A stretch of 64,000 nt of DNA from UBA11346 sp038318565 (GCA_038318565.1 JBBQCI010000005.1:18001-82000), one strand, 5' to 3'. Numbered from the stretch's first letter, positions 1 through 9,351 are shown. Program-made: numbers and translations. The notes: generated by a model from the letters alone, not told the origin.

Positions 1-711
1 TTTGCCGGTGTCGTCGGCAATCGGGCAGCGCTCGGTCAACTCGGATGCGGTCATTTCACCAAGATCAATGCGCACCCGCAGGCCGGCGTTGGCCTGGCCA
101 GGCATCGGCAGCCCGGTGTGGTCGAGCAGGCAGGTGCGATGTACTCCGCCCCACAGGTCGGCCGTCTTGCGGTCGCTGCGCACCAGGGCGAGATTGCGGG
201 TCCAGCCGTGTTCGAACAGTCCTTGGCGCAATCTGGCAAAGCAACGGGATTCAATCCGCACGCTCTTCCAGTCGACGTCCATCGGACGCTGGCAGGTGAA
301 CCAGCCGATCAGGCGGATCAGCTGCGGGTCTGACAGGCCACCCCACAGACACGTCTCGTTGTCGATCACTTCGAGCCAAGGCTGGTGGTGCTGCTCTGCC
401 CACGACGTCAGCGCACGATCGGTCTGTGGCTTGCCTGCCGTCGGGGTGGCGGCGGCGAACACCAGGCGGCCGCTCGCCAGGCCCTCGGTCGCCACGATGC
501 GGGCATCAGCGAACAACTTGCCCAGCGCCACCCAGGTCGGTGAGTCAGCCTCAATCTGGTCCAGTTGGGGTTGCGAACCTTCGGCCAGGATCCAGCCCGT
601 GCGGATGCCGATGTCCTCGCAGAAGCGCAAGGCGGCGAACGTGGACATGTGGGACACCGCAACGACCCGCACGCCGGCCTTGGCATGGGGCGGGTATCCG
701 ATGGCTGTCAT
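1..711 (-). CDS. unknown protein, 3' part missing (runs off the left edge)
   Basis: The reverse strand is open from an ATG at 711 to the window edge: 237 codons with no stop, strongly GC at third positions, and sensible protein composition (start MTAIGYPPHAKAGVRVV; later WLEVIDNETCLWGGLSD). I do not recognise the family. There is no signal peptide or membrane segment in the visible part. The N-terminus has an alternating hydrophobic stretch that could be a beta strand of an alpha/beta fold. No good ribosome site precedes ATG 711; the frame stays open to an in-frame GTG at 732, which is an alternative start. A 247-codon frame on the opposite strand over the same bases is Ser/Arg-rich and is its shadow. 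The gene lies downstream of hemW on the same strand, 70 bases away, so it may share that transcript. Confidence 0.7.
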   Translation of the reverse strand, partial: MTAIGYPPHAKAGVRVVAVSHMSTFAALRFCEDIGIRTGWILAEGSQPQLDQIEADSPTWVALGKLFADARIVATEGLASGRLVFAAATPTAGKPQTDRALTSWAEQHHQPWLEVIDNETCLWGGLSDPQLIRLIGWFTCQRPMDVDWKSVRIESRCFARLRQGLFEHGWTRNLALVRSDRKTADLWGGVHRTCLLDHTGLPMPGQANAGLRVRIDLGEMTASELTERCPIADDTGK

Positions 712-781
712 TGACCAGTTGACTGAAGGCACGCTAGGAAGTTAGGGGCAGTGACAGAGTGGGCAATGGGTTGACTGACGC

Positions 782-1888
782 TTACGGCATCAGTCTGACG
801 GTCACCTCGTCCTGGGCATGCCTGGCGCTGGCTGCCAGGCGGATGCCGGACGGATCGTAGATGACCAGGCCGAGGTCAGCCAGGGCGATGGCGATCGGTC
901 GCCATCTGCTCTCAGGATCACCCAACCGCTCCAGGCGCTGGGCCGTGACGCCCTCGGCAAGGCGCAGGCCCAGCATCCAGGCCTCGCGTATGCGGTCCAG
1001 CGGGGTGAGGACCTCTCGTTTCCAGGCGGCGTCACCACCTGTCTGGAGGGCAGCTATGTAGACAGCGGGGTGTTTTTCACGAGTCATGCGTACTCCGTCG
1101 AGGGTGCTGACCGCCCCCGCCCCGGCCGCTTGGTAGTCTGCCAGTCGCCAATAAGCCAGATTATGCCGGCTTTCGTGGCCAGGTCGGGCGAAGTTCGAGG
1201 TCTCATAGGCGCTCAAACCCAGTCCGTCGAGCCGCCTGGCGACCAATTCGATGAGTTCCCGGCTGAAGTCGCCGTCGATGTCGGCCATCTCGCCACGCGA
1301 CCGCCGGGCATGGAACTCGGTCCCCGGTTCGAAGGCGAGATGATAGACCGAGGCGTGGTCGAGACGATGTCGGTGGTACAATTGCAAGTCGGCTTCGACC
1401 TCGTGGATGGTCTGGCCGGGCAGGCCGAACATGAGATCCGCCGATACCCGGGGTACCGCGGCACAGGCCGCTGCAATGGCTGCCTCTGCTTCGCTGGCAT
1501 CATGGACCCGGCCGAGGAAGCGCAGATGGTGGGCGTGGGTGCTCTGCACGCCCAGCGAGATGCGATTGACTCCATGTTCGGCGAGGACGGCAAAGCGGTC
1601 AGCATCTGATGAGCCTGGGTTCGCCTCGCAGGTCCACTCATAGTCATCGGCGAGCGTGATATGGCCCCGAATGGCGGCGAGCAGGCGTCCCAGCAGGTGC
1701 GCTCCCAGCATGGTAGGCGTGCCGCCGCCGATGAAGATCGTGTCGTATGGACCGGTCGGCAGACGTCGGATCTCGCTAATCAGCGCCTCGACATAGGACA
1801 TGTGCTCGTCGTCACGGCCCGCAATCGAATTGAAGTCGCAATAGGGGCATTTCGCAGCGCAATACGGGACGTGGATATAGAGGTGCAT
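782..1888 (-). CDS. hemW: HemW-like radical SAM protein (heme chaperone / coproporphyrinogen III oxidase-like)
   Basis: Radical SAM enzyme of the HemW group, thought to bind and deliver heme to respiratory enzymes rather than oxidise coproporphyrinogen. The protein (368 residues, near the family's usual 370-400) begins MHLYIHVPYC, followed at once by the CxxxCxxC cluster motif (CAAKCPYCDF). Further hallmarks are FIGGGTPT, the ANPGS and GVQS strands of the SAM barrel, MFGLPGQT, and the HNLAYW motif that separates HemW from true HemN. I chose ATG 1888 because family members start a few residues before YIHVPxC; the frame extends upstream to a TTG at 1930, which adds 14 non-conserved residues. 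The gene follows an unknown gene on the same strand after a 60-base gap. It should be cytosolic. Confidence 0.93.
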   Translation of the reverse strand: MHLYIHVPYCAAKCPYCDFNSIAGRDDEHMSYVEALISEIRRLPTGPYDTIFIGGGTPTMLGAHLLGRLLAAIRGHITLADDYEWTCEANPGSSDADRFAVLAEHGVNRISLGVQSTHAHHLRFLGRVHDASEAEAAIAAACAAVPRVSADLMFGLPGQTIHEVEADLQLYHRHRLDHASVYHLAFEPGTEFHARRSRGEMADIDGDFSRELIELVARRLDGLGLSAYETSNFARPGHESRHNLAYWRLADYQAAGAGAVSTLDGVRMTREKHPAVYIAALQTGGDAAWKREVLTPLDRIREAWMLGLRLAEGVTAQRLERLGDPESRWRPIAIALADLGLVIYDPSGIRLAASARHAQDEVTVRLMP

Positions 1889-1951
1889 GCAGGACGGTTC
1901 CAGCCCCAGACGTGAGCAGGCTGGGGACAAACATAGGTTTTCCTCAGTCTG

Positions 1952-2824
1952 CTAGTTGCGACGCTTGAACCGCGAACTTCCGGCCTGGCTCTGCTGGCTC
2001 GGGGCAAATCTGTCGATGTGGCTGCTCGCTTCCTGGACGACCGCCATGGCGGCGGCCTCATCGGCATGGCCGATCAGGATGTGCGTCCACACATAATAGA
2101 GGACGAAGGCCATGGGCGGGGTCTTTTTCAACTGGGTCAACTCGGGACCCAAGCCCTCGATGTCGCCTTCCATTTCGGTGATCACGCCGATCAGGCCGTA
2201 GACGCTTTCAGCCGGAGGATTGCAGCCGCGCCGGTGCAAAGCGAGGATCACGCCGCTTTCGCGCAGGTCGTCGCCGCTCGCCAGGACCGGACGGCCTTCT
2301 GCGGTGCGCAGGGGCGGTGGTCGGCGCGCACCACGCCAAGCTTCCAACACCTCATCAAGCCACGTCGCCGAGTCCTTGGGCGGGGGCCGTGTGATCGGCC
2401 AGGGCTCGTCGACCTCGTCGTCCTCGTCCTCTTCGCGGGCATCTGCCCAGCAGCCGCGAATGATCTCGCCGGCAACCGCCTCATCAAGTACGGCGGCGTG
2501 GACCTGCGCCCCGAGATAGTAGAGCAGGAAAAACTGTTCGGCTGAAATATGGTGGTCCTCAGGATCCCCGCCGCCGTGCCGCCTCAAGCGTTCAGTGAGG
2601 TCGGTGATCGCGTCGATAGTCCGATCGATAGTGTCGCTGTCCCCGCCAAGGGTGGGCAGACCACGGGCCACCCGGGCCATCGATACGGCCTGATCCTCGA
2701 GGTGATGCCATACCTGGTCATCTGGGGTGTTCTCGCCGTCCGGCAGCGACGCCTCAGCGATGGCGAAGGCCTTGCCGAGTTCGGTGCGCCAGGATTCAAG
2801 ACCGGTGGGAAGGGAGTGTGGCAT
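1952..2824 (-). CDS. unknown acidic protein coupled to the FHA-adenylate cyclase gene
   Basis: 290 residues, family not recognised. The middle carries a very acidic run (about residues 135-150, EDEDDEVDEP), followed by a Pro-rich stretch; the C-terminus is basic (SSRFKRRN). The rest looks helical, with no signal peptide and no clear membrane span, so it is probably cytosolic. The ATG at 2824 overlaps the TGA of the upstream cyclase gene as TGATG, which is why I prefer it over an in-frame start 21 bases upstream. Such overlap suggests translational coupling and a shared role with the cyclase, perhaps as an accessory or output protein; that is inference from position only. Confidence 0.75.
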   Translation of the reverse strand: MPHSLPTGLESWRTELGKAFAIAEASLPDGENTPDDQVWHHLEDQAVSMARVARGLPTLGGDSDTIDRTIDAITDLTERLRRHGGGDPEDHHISAEQFFLLYYLGAQVHAAVLDEAVAGEIIRGCWADAREEDEDDEVDEPWPITRPPPKDSATWLDEVLEAWRGARRPPPLRTAEGRPVLASGDDLRESGVILALHRRGCNPPAESVYGLIGVITEMEGDIEGLGPELTQLKKTPPMAFVLYYVWTHILIGHADEAAAMAVVQEASSHIDRFAPSQQSQAGSSRFKRRN

Positions 2825-4704
2825 CAGCGTACCAAGGAATCCCACCCCATCGGGCAGGTGATGGGTTGCACCGTTATCAGGCCAGCCAGAGTCTCATCAT
2901 CAAGACGGATCTGGCTGCGGGTCAGCGTCCCGTCGGCGTTCTGCGCTGGCAGCGTAGCCAGTACCTGGGGAGTGCCGAGGGCTGCGCCTGGCCATTCGAC
3001 TGCGGCCGTCGACATGGTCTGGGCGCCGGGGTCATGGCTGGTCGGATGCAGCATGATGAAGGTGCGGTCTGACAGCCGGCGGATCAGCCAGCAGCGCACG
3101 CCGCCGGAATCGACTGGCAGGAAGAGAATCACTTCGCCACCATCGCGCAACAGGCCGCGCAGGGCGGTGAGATGTAGGGCGTCGTTCTTGTTGCGTACGT
3201 GGACTGGCGGCATGCGCACGCCGTAGCCCGCTTCGCCAAGCGCCTCCCAGGTGGCTTGGCTGACCAGGACCTGCTCCCTGAGGGCGTGATGTTCAATGCG
3301 GCTGGCGGTATTGACCGTGTCGCCCAGCAAGGTGTACGACAACTGGTCTGACGAGCCGATGTTGCCGGCTACCACAGGACCGGTGTTGAGGCCGATGCCG
3401 TGTCCAATCACCGGCCTCCCCTCGCTCTTGGCCAAGCTGTTGAAACCGAGCATAGCGATCTGCATGCTCAAGGCCGACGAACAGCCTTCGATCGCGCTGT
3501 TGCCGTGCTCAATCGGAACACCCCAGAAGCCCATGATCGCATCACCAATGAACTTGTCGATCGAGCCGCGCTCGTTGCGAATGCATGGAACCATGCGCTC
3601 GAAGTACTTGTTCATCAATTCAACGACTTGTTCAGCCGACATCGCTTCGGACATCCGGGTGAAGCCGACCACATCGCTGAACAGCACGGTGCCGCTGAAC
3701 GTCTTGCCGCCCGGGTTGATGTCGAGCTTGCCGTCAAGAACCTGTTGCGCCAATGGTCCGGGCAGGAAGCGGCAGAGATTATCACGCGTGCGCGTCTGCG
3801 TCTCCATGGTGAGCAACTGCTGGGCATTGCGCAGTGCGAATGAGGCCACTTGGCTGACCGCTGCTGCCAGTTCCAGATCCTTGGAAGTGAAAGACTTGGC
3901 GCGGTCGGTGGTATCGACCTGCAGGAGGCCAAGGATATCGCTGTCGACGATCAGCGGCACCGTCATCGCACTACGGATCTTCAGTGACACGATCGACATG
4001 CCCTGGTCGAAGTCACCAGGGTTCGAGTCGTTGAAGAGGAAGGCCGCGCGTTCGGCCAGGGCCTTGCGGCAGATTGAGGTCGAGATCTTCGGCGCCTCGG
4101 GCGTACCCGATGAATTGCGCAGTTTGACTGACTTAGGCAACAGCGTTTCGGCGGTTGCACCAAGCATCAGGAATCCCCGTTCGGCCTGCGGGAAGAGGTC
4201 GAACATCACCTCGATGATACCTTCCAGGACGCGATCCAGCTGGTCAATGTCCTTGCTCAGGTTCATCGCCTTCAGCAGTCCGGCGAATCGCCGATCAGAG
4301 GCATCCGGCGAGCGGCTTGCCTGCACCAGCTCGGACATCGGCATGACGATCGATTGGCTGAGATCAGCCTCGGAATCATGGAAGCCGAACACTGACTCGG
4401 AGGCGTCGGTCTGCCCGCGCCTGGCCTGGATGCGGATACGCGTCTCGCCGAGGCGGAACACGTCGTCGTGCTTCAGGCGCACCGGATCGGTCAGGCGTTT
4501 CTCGTTGAGGAAGGTGCCGTTGGCGCTGCGATTATCAACCAGGGTCAATCCAGTGCCGTCGAAGACGACGCGGGCATGCTGGCGACTGGCGTTCGGATCG
4601 GGGACTTCCAACGAACAGTCCGGGCTGCGGCCCGCCATCAGCGAGCTCTTCACCACCACGACCTCGCCAGCCCGCGAGCCGGTCATAAACACCAGTTCGA
4701 ACAT
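2824..4704 (-). CDS. FHA-GAF-class III adenylate/guanylate cyclase
   Basis: Multi-domain signalling enzyme of 626 residues that should make cAMP or cGMP. An FHA phosphothreonine-binding domain lies at about residues 8-100 (AGRSPDCSLEVPDPNASRQH, then DNRSANGTFLN). A GAF-like sensor domain follows at about 150-310. The class III cyclase domain at about 325-520 shows both metal-binding aspartates (LFSDVVGFTRMSE and DKFIGDAIMGFWG) and the LLGDTVNTASRIEH catalytic segment. About 100 residues of unknown type follow. No transmembrane segment is evident, so it is probably cytosolic. I use ATG 4704 (MFELVFMTG); a TTG at 4740 would add 12 unlikely residues. The FHA domain suggests input from a Ser/Thr kinase such as the one encoded at 7501-9351; that link is inference. 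Confidence 0.92.
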   Translation of the reverse strand: MFELVFMTGSRAGEVVVVKSSLMAGRSPDCSLEVPDPNASRQHARVVFDGTGLTLVDNRSANGTFLNEKRLTDPVRLKHDDVFRLGETRIRIQARRGQTDASESVFGFHDSEADLSQSIVMPMSELVQASRSPDASDRRFAGLLKAMNLSKDIDQLDRVLEGIIEVMFDLFPQAERGFLMLGATAETLLPKSVKLRNSSGTPEAPKISTSICRKALAERAAFLFNDSNPGDFDQGMSIVSLKIRSAMTVPLIVDSDILGLLQVDTTDRAKSFTSKDLELAAAVSQVASFALRNAQQLLTMETQTRTRDNLCRFLPGPLAQQVLDGKLDINPGGKTFSGTVLFSDVVGFTRMSEAMSAEQVVELMNKYFERMVPCIRNERGSIDKFIGDAIMGFWGVPIEHGNSAIEGCSSALSMQIAMLGFNSLAKSEGRPVIGHGIGLNTGPVVAGNIGSSDQLSYTLLGDTVNTASRIEHHALREQVLVSQATWEALGEAGYGVRMPPVHVRNKNDALHLTALRGLLRDGGEVILFLPVDSGGVRCWLIRRLSDRTFIMLHPTSHDPGAQTMSTAAVEWPGAALGTPQVLATLPAQNADGTLTRSQIRLDDETLAGLITVQPITCPMGWDSLVR

Positions 4705-4817
4705 GGCGGCGAGATTACAGCAGCGTCGGCGGACTGGCAACGGGGGATTGCCGAGGCGGGCCGGTCCTGCGTCTGCTCCCGATCTTCCATTCCGGCGACT
4801 GAACGCAGCATCGCGGC

Positions 4818-5660
4818 ATGCTCAATGCCAGCTTCGCCTACGCCAAGGGTATGACTCAGGACCTGGAACGCGCCCTATGGAGCCGGGGCGTGCTCGATTG
4901 GAGTCTGGCCAGGGCCCATCCAGAGGAGGTCAGCGAGGCGGTCGGCAATGCGCGTGCCAGCAAGCTGGCCGAAGCGATTGGTGAAGCCCAGCGCGCACTG
5001 GAGTCACGTGATCGGGGTTGGTTTAAGCAGGCCTTCACCACCCATGAATCCTGGCGCCTGTGGCAGGGCTACTGCCCGGCGGCGAAGATCGCCTTGGTCG
5101 ATATCGAGACCACCGGTCTGACTCCTGGCTACGACCAGATCACGGTCATCGGCCTGGTCGATCGCAACACCTCCCGCGTCTTCGTGGCCGGCAAGCCGAT
5201 GCCGGGCGATGAGCCGCTCGAACGCTTTCCTGCCGCCGTGAAGGAGTATGACCTGATCGTTACCTTCAATGGTGAGAATTTCGACCTGCCGTTCATCGAG
5301 CGGCATTTCAAGGATGCCGGATTCCGTTGCGAACTGCCCCACCTCGATCTGCTCATTCTGTCACGGGCACTGGGCATCAGCGGTGGGCTGAAGGACATCG
5401 AGAAGCAGATGGGCATCGGCCGCGGCGGTGACATAGCCGGCATGCGTGGCGGAGAGGCGATTGCCTTGTGGGGCGCCTGGAAGAATGGCGACGCGGCCGC
5501 CTACAAGAAGATCACCACTTACTGCAAGGCCGACTGCGCCAATCTGTGGGATCTGGCTGATCTGCTGTATAGGAAACGCTGGCAGACGGTGTTCACGGCG
5601 CACGCAAAGCCCGTTGATTTCGCACGGACCAAGGGCCAGCAGCTATCAATCTTCGGTTGA
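4818..5660 (+). CDS. RNase H-fold (DEDD-type) exonuclease domain protein, YprB-like
   Basis: 280 residues. The exonuclease-like domain spans about residues 90-270. It starts with VDIETTGL (Exo I: D and E metal ligands), continues with VTFNGENFDLPFI (Exo II: N and D) and ends with YCKADCANLWDL, where the aspartate is the likely Exo III ligand. This order matches the YprB_RNaseH_like family of predicted 3'-5' exonucleases. The first 85 residues are a helical N-terminal part. It is divergent from the cyclase gene, and the two probably share the short intergenic region. No clear ribosome site precedes ATG 4818; the in-frame ATG at 4851 (MTQDLERAL) is an equally possible start. Substrate is unknown. 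Confidence 0.85.
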   Translation: MLNASFAYAKGMTQDLERALWSRGVLDWSLARAHPEEVSEAVGNARASKLAEAIGEAQRALESRDRGWFKQAFTTHESWRLWQGYCPAAKIALVDIETTGLTPGYDQITVIGLVDRNTSRVFVAGKPMPGDEPLERFPAAVKEYDLIVTFNGENFDLPFIERHFKDAGFRCELPHLDLLILSRALGISGGLKDIEKQMGIGRGGDIAGMRGGEAIALWGAWKNGDAAAYKKITTYCKADCANLWDLADLLYRKRWQTVFTAHAKPVDFARTKGQQLSIFG

Positions 5661-5699
5661 CCGGGATGGTGGCCGATGGGGGCGCCGGCAAGCCGCATG

Positions 5700-5713
5700 T
5701 CACACCACTGTGA
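5700..5713. promoter_or_regulatory. short inverted repeat upstream of the pectate-lyase-like gene
   Basis: TCACA-CCAC-TGTGA, 5-base arms, 35 bases before the ATG at 5748. Just downstream ATTGTT and AACAAT form a second inverted pair around the likely -10 region. It could be a regulator binding site, but it does not resemble the LacI-type palindrome at 50922-57408 and has no second copy that I found. Confidence 0.3.
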
Positions 5714-5747
5714 TTGTTCCGTTTCATAAGTAACAATAGAGGCAACC

Positions 5748-7574
5748 ATGACCAAGATCCTCGTTCTGTTGCTGGCGATCGTCGGCTTGATGTGCGGGGA
5801 ATGGCCCGATTTCCTGCCGCCTGTCGACAGCGGGGTAGTCAACGTGAAGTTGTTTGGCGCGGTCGGAGACGGCAAGACAGACGATACCGAGGCGATCCGT
5901 ACCGCTATAGCCAAGCACATTGATCTCAACCGTTATGCCGCTCCGGTCATGATTTACCTGCCGGCCGGGACCTATCTGGTCAGTGGTCCTATCGAAGGCA
6001 GGCAATACCGAGATATGGGTGGTTGGAGCAGCGGCTGGCGAGCGGGATTCCTGCTGGTCGGTCAGGGGCGAACCAAGACCGTGATCCAGCTGAAGGATGC
6101 CGCAGCCGGATTCACCGACGCGGCCAAGCCACAAGCGCTGGTCGCCACCGGATCCGAAGCGGACGGGGGCAATCCTTCTGGCGGAGGCAATCGCGCCTTC
6201 CGCCATTGCGTATCCAACCTGACCATCGATGTGGGAAAGGGGAACCCCGGGGCGGTCGGCCTCGATTTCATCGCCAGCAACCGCGGGACGGTCGAAAACG
6301 TTCTGATCCGCGCTCCGGCCGGATCGGGATCCACCGGTCTGGCGATGAACCGCGGCTGGCCCGGCCCGGCGTTGATCAAGCATGTCGAGATCCAGGGATT
6401 CTCAACCGGCATAGCCATGGCTGGGCATTGGCAGTACTCGATGACGTTTGAGGATATCGTACTGCGTGGCCAGACCGAGGTCGGGGTGACCAGCGACCAT
6501 AACCCGATCTTCATGCGTCGCCTGACCGCGGTCGGCGAATCACCGGTGTTCCGCATCTCTAATGACGATCACCTGTTGGTCCTGATCGACGCCGTCTGCA
6601 CCGCCAAGGCGGCCAAGCAGCCAGCGATTATCACGCCTGGCATCGCCTACTTGCGCAATGTCGTCTGCACCGGGTTCTCGATCGCCGTGGACGGGCGAGG
6701 CGAAGACGACGTGAAGCCGCCCACCCCAGGCAAACCGGTGACGGTCGACGAATGGAGTCAGGGGAACACCTCGGCCGCCAGCGCTGGTGCCGCCAAGGCC
6801 CTAGCCTTGCCGGTTGAGGAGACGCCGCTGTTTTGGCCGAGCGACACCAAGCAGTGGGTGAATGGCGCAAAAGACCTGCAGGCTGCGATCGATAGCGGAG
6901 CGCCGGTCGTCTACCTGCCCAATGGCAGCTATGAAATCGACAAGACCATCGTGGTGCGCGGGTCAGTGCGCAAAATTGTCGGATTCCAGAGTTCTCTGAA
7001 GGCCAAGGCCGGAGTCGATCCATTGATCCGCATCGAGGACACGGCCAATCCCGTCATCTTCGAGCATCTCTGGCTGGACGGCAATGTTGTCCACGTCGGC
7101 CGGAATTCGGCTGCCTTCCGCCATGTGGATTTCGTCGACCACCGCTACCAGGGCCTCGGTAAAGGTCGTACCTTCATTGAGGACGTGATCGGCACGTGGC
7201 GGATCACCGGTGCCCATAAATTGTGGGCTCGGCAGACCAATGCCGAGTTCGGTGGCGAGCCGCTCCTGATCAACGATGGCGGGACGGCCTGGATCCTCGG
7301 CTTCAAGACTGAAGGTGAGATGGTCTGTCTGCGCTCCGGCGGTGGCGCGACCGAACTGCTTGGCGGGATCTTCTATCCTTTGCGGGATGTCCCTGGCGGC
7401 ACGCCGGCCATCGACCTGGCCGCCGAGGCCCAGTTCAGCGGCAGCTGGGTGTACAACTCCAAGCATTACCCCGTCCATGTCCGTTTTGGTGATCGCGACA
7501 TCACGGGCGGCTGGGGACGCGGCCCGGGATTATGGTCGACCCGGGTGGCTCCGGCGACGCCGGCAAAGCCCTGA
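5748..7574 (+). CDS. secreted pectate-lyase-like beta-helix protein
   Basis: 608 residues with a signal peptide (MTKILVLLLAIVGLMC, then GEWPDF). Two right-handed beta-helix halves of the Pectate_lyase_3 type follow. The first begins LFGAVGDGKTDDTEAI with YLPAGTYLVSG; the second, around residue 365, begins KDLQAAIDSGAPVVYLPNGSYEI. Such proteins act on or bind acidic polysaccharides; the substrate cannot be read from sequence. A ribosome site AGAGG lies 5 bases before ATG 5748. It is clearly paralogous to the protein at 52235-54862 (same two-half layout, shared GTYLVS, GAGRDKTVI/GQGRTKTVI and IKxVxIxGF segments) but lacks that protein's N-terminal LamG domain. Its last 74 bases overlap the convergent kinase gene. 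Confidence 0.88.
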   Translation: MTKILVLLLAIVGLMCGEWPDFLPPVDSGVVNVKLFGAVGDGKTDDTEAIRTAIAKHIDLNRYAAPVMIYLPAGTYLVSGPIEGRQYRDMGGWSSGWRAGFLLVGQGRTKTVIQLKDAAAGFTDAAKPQALVATGSEADGGNPSGGGNRAFRHCVSNLTIDVGKGNPGAVGLDFIASNRGTVENVLIRAPAGSGSTGLAMNRGWPGPALIKHVEIQGFSTGIAMAGHWQYSMTFEDIVLRGQTEVGVTSDHNPIFMRRLTAVGESPVFRISNDDHLLVLIDAVCTAKAAKQPAIITPGIAYLRNVVCTGFSIAVDGRGEDDVKPPTPGKPVTVDEWSQGNTSAASAGAAKALALPVEETPLFWPSDTKQWVNGAKDLQAAIDSGAPVVYLPNGSYEIDKTIVVRGSVRKIVGFQSSLKAKAGVDPLIRIEDTANPVIFEHLWLDGNVVHVGRNSAAFRHVDFVDHRYQGLGKGRTFIEDVIGTWRITGAHKLWARQTNAEFGGEPLLINDGGTAWILGFKTEGEMVCLRSGGGATELLGGIFYPLRDVPGGTPAIDLAAEAQFSGSWVYNSKHYPVHVRFGDRDITGGWGRGPGLWSTRVAPATPAKP

Positions 7575-9351
7575 AAGGTATCAGCACCAGCGATCCGGTG
7601 GTCGCCTCGGTGCCACCACCGATCAGGGTGCCACGTCCCTTGCCATCGCGATACCAGATCGGTTGGCGCAGGCGTGCGCATATGGCGGCTGCTGCCGCGC
7701 GTTCAGGCAGTTGGGCATTGGTGCGGCAGCGCTCCAGGATCGCATCGACTAGGCCGAGGTTCAGGCGCAAGGCGGGCTGGGCTGGCCGCAAGCCTTGTTC
7801 CCGCCAACCGCTTGGTTCGCTTTGGCCAGTGGCGCTACGTGCGCGTTCGGCCTCCCACCAGCACACGACATGGTGGGCGTCCTGCGGCTGACCTTGTTCA
7901 TCGGCAACCCGCCACCAGGCGTCTCCGTCAGGGAGGTCCCGAACGCCTTCTGATCCGGCGACGATGGTGCTCGCTCCGTTGGCATCCACCTGCCAGGTCC
8001 GGGTCCGCCATAGGGTTCCTTCCCATCGGGCCAAAGGCCAGGTTCCGGCCCAGGCGATGCTGGCCGCAGGCTCCAGTCCGGCCGCCTGTCCGGCAATGAA
8101 CAGCATACCCGCGCCTGGCAGAGCCAGACGGGTCTCCGGTACCGCTGTGCCGGACAGCTCGACCTGGACGCGCACCTGGCCGGAGGCCGGTACCTCGCAA
8201 TTCCCACTCCAACGGAGGAGGGGTCCTGGCTGTTCTGCCACGGCTTCGATCCATCGCTTGCCAGGACGCACGGTCAGGCCCTCGGGTTTGGGCTGTTGCC
8301 AAACACCCTCGTCTATACGGATGCGAACTCGCGGATGGCTGCACTGAATGACGATCGCGCCAGTGGCTTCAACCGTCTGGGTCGACACCGGTAGTGGTCG
8401 CAACGCCCACCAGGCTCCGCCGCCACCTGCGATCAGGGCCAGCAGCCCGACGCCGGCGAGCAGCACCACGCCCATCCGTTGCCTGGACTTCAACATGGTT
8501 CCACCGGCCAGAGCTTCGGCGACCTGCAGTGCCGAGGGGCGCCTGGCCGGATCCTTATCTAGGCACAGGTCGACCAGCGTCGCTAGGCTGGTTGGGGTTC
8601 CAGGGACCACATCACGTAGGTTCCGCGGCCGATCTTCCAGATGGGCGCGCATCACGGCGTAGGCGGTGTCGCCGTCAAAAGGGGGACGCCCGGCGATCAT
8701 GTGGAAGAGTGAAACGCCCAGACTGTAGACGTCCGCGGCCGGTCCGATGTCCTGCGGATTGCGGATCGCTTCGGGAGCGCAGTACAGCGGCGTGCCGACG
8801 ACCATGCCGGTGCCGGTTAGGCGGAGGGCGTCCGGATCGGCGATCTCCTTGGCCAGCCCGAGATCCGCGACCTTGGGGACACGCTCGGCGGAGATCATCA
8901 CGTTGTCTGGCTTGATGTCGCGATGGACGACGCCGGCCGCGTGGATGGCATGGATACCGAGGGCGATGCCGGATCCGAGCCTGGCGACCATTTCTGGCGG
9001 CAGTCCGGTCGGTCGGCCGGCCTTGCGTGACACCTCGTCGAGCAGGCTGCCCAGGCTGTGGCCAACCACCAGTTCCATGACCAGGTACGGCTGGTCCTTG
9101 TGCACGCCAGCCTCGAACACCTGGACGACATTGATGTGGGTGACCTTGGCCGCCGACTGGCCCTCGCGCAGGAAGCGCTGGCGGGCATGCGCCACGTCCC
9201 CGCGCACCTGGCCAAGCACCTTGACCGCCACGTCCTTGCTGAGTACCTCGTGCCTACCGCGGTAGACCACGCCCATGGCTCCGGCCCCGAGCCGGGCCTG
9301 CAGGCGGATAGAGCCGATCAGTGTGCCGATGAGTGGATCGGGGGCGGGCAT
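7501..9351 (-). CDS. membrane-anchored Ser/Thr protein kinase (Hanks type)
   Basis: 616 residues from ATG 9351. The kinase domain (about residues 12-275) has the glycine loop LGAGAMGVVYRG, the VAVKVLG lysine, HRDIKPDNVM, DLGLAKE and CAPEA. The DLG in place of DFG is common in bacterial kinases. One hydrophobic segment follows at about 290-315 (VVLLAGVGLLALIAGGGGAWW). The remaining 300 residues would lie outside the membrane and are of unknown type, with beta-rich PEGA-like stretches; they may sense a ligand. The frame stays open upstream through a Pro/Gly-rich region to an ATG at 9528 whose CAT is shared with the divergent lepA start, so the true start may be there. The 3' end overlaps the pectate-lyase-like gene by 74 bases. 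Confidence 0.9.
   Translation of the reverse strand: MPAPDPLIGTLIGSIRLQARLGAGAMGVVYRGRHEVLSKDVAVKVLGQVRGDVAHARQRFLREGQSAAKVTHINVVQVFEAGVHKDQPYLVMELVVGHSLGSLLDEVSRKAGRPTGLPPEMVARLGSGIALGIHAIHAAGVVHRDIKPDNVMISAERVPKVADLGLAKEIADPDALRLTGTGMVVGTPLYCAPEAIRNPQDIGPAADVYSLGVSLFHMIAGRPPFDGDTAYAVMRAHLEDRPRNLRDVVPGTPTSLATLVDLCLDKDPARRPSALQVAEALAGGTMLKSRQRMGVVLLAGVGLLALIAGGGGAWWALRPLPVSTQTVEATGAIVIQCSHPRVRIRIDEGVWQQPKPEGLTVRPGKRWIEAVAEQPGPLLRWSGNCEVPASGQVRVQVELSGTAVPETRLALPGAGMLFIAGQAAGLEPAASIAWAGTWPLARWEGTLWRTRTWQVDANGASTIVAGSEGVRDLPDGDAWWRVADEQGQPQDAHHVVCWWEAERARSATGQSEPSGWREQGLRPAQPALRLNLGLVDAILERCRTNAQLPERAAAAAICARLRQPIWYRDGKGRGTLIGGGTEATTGSLVLIPFRALPASPEPPGSTIIPGRVPSRP

Noticed and set aside
2..745. 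247-codon frame on the plus strand at the left edge
   Set aside because: Ser/Arg/Pro-rich composition without domain logic; the opposite strand carries a sensible coding frame over the same bases.
3296..4984. 562-codon plus-strand frame
   Set aside because: Lies antisense to the FHA-GAF-cyclase gene, whose domains are clear; GC-rich codon use opens the opposite strand.
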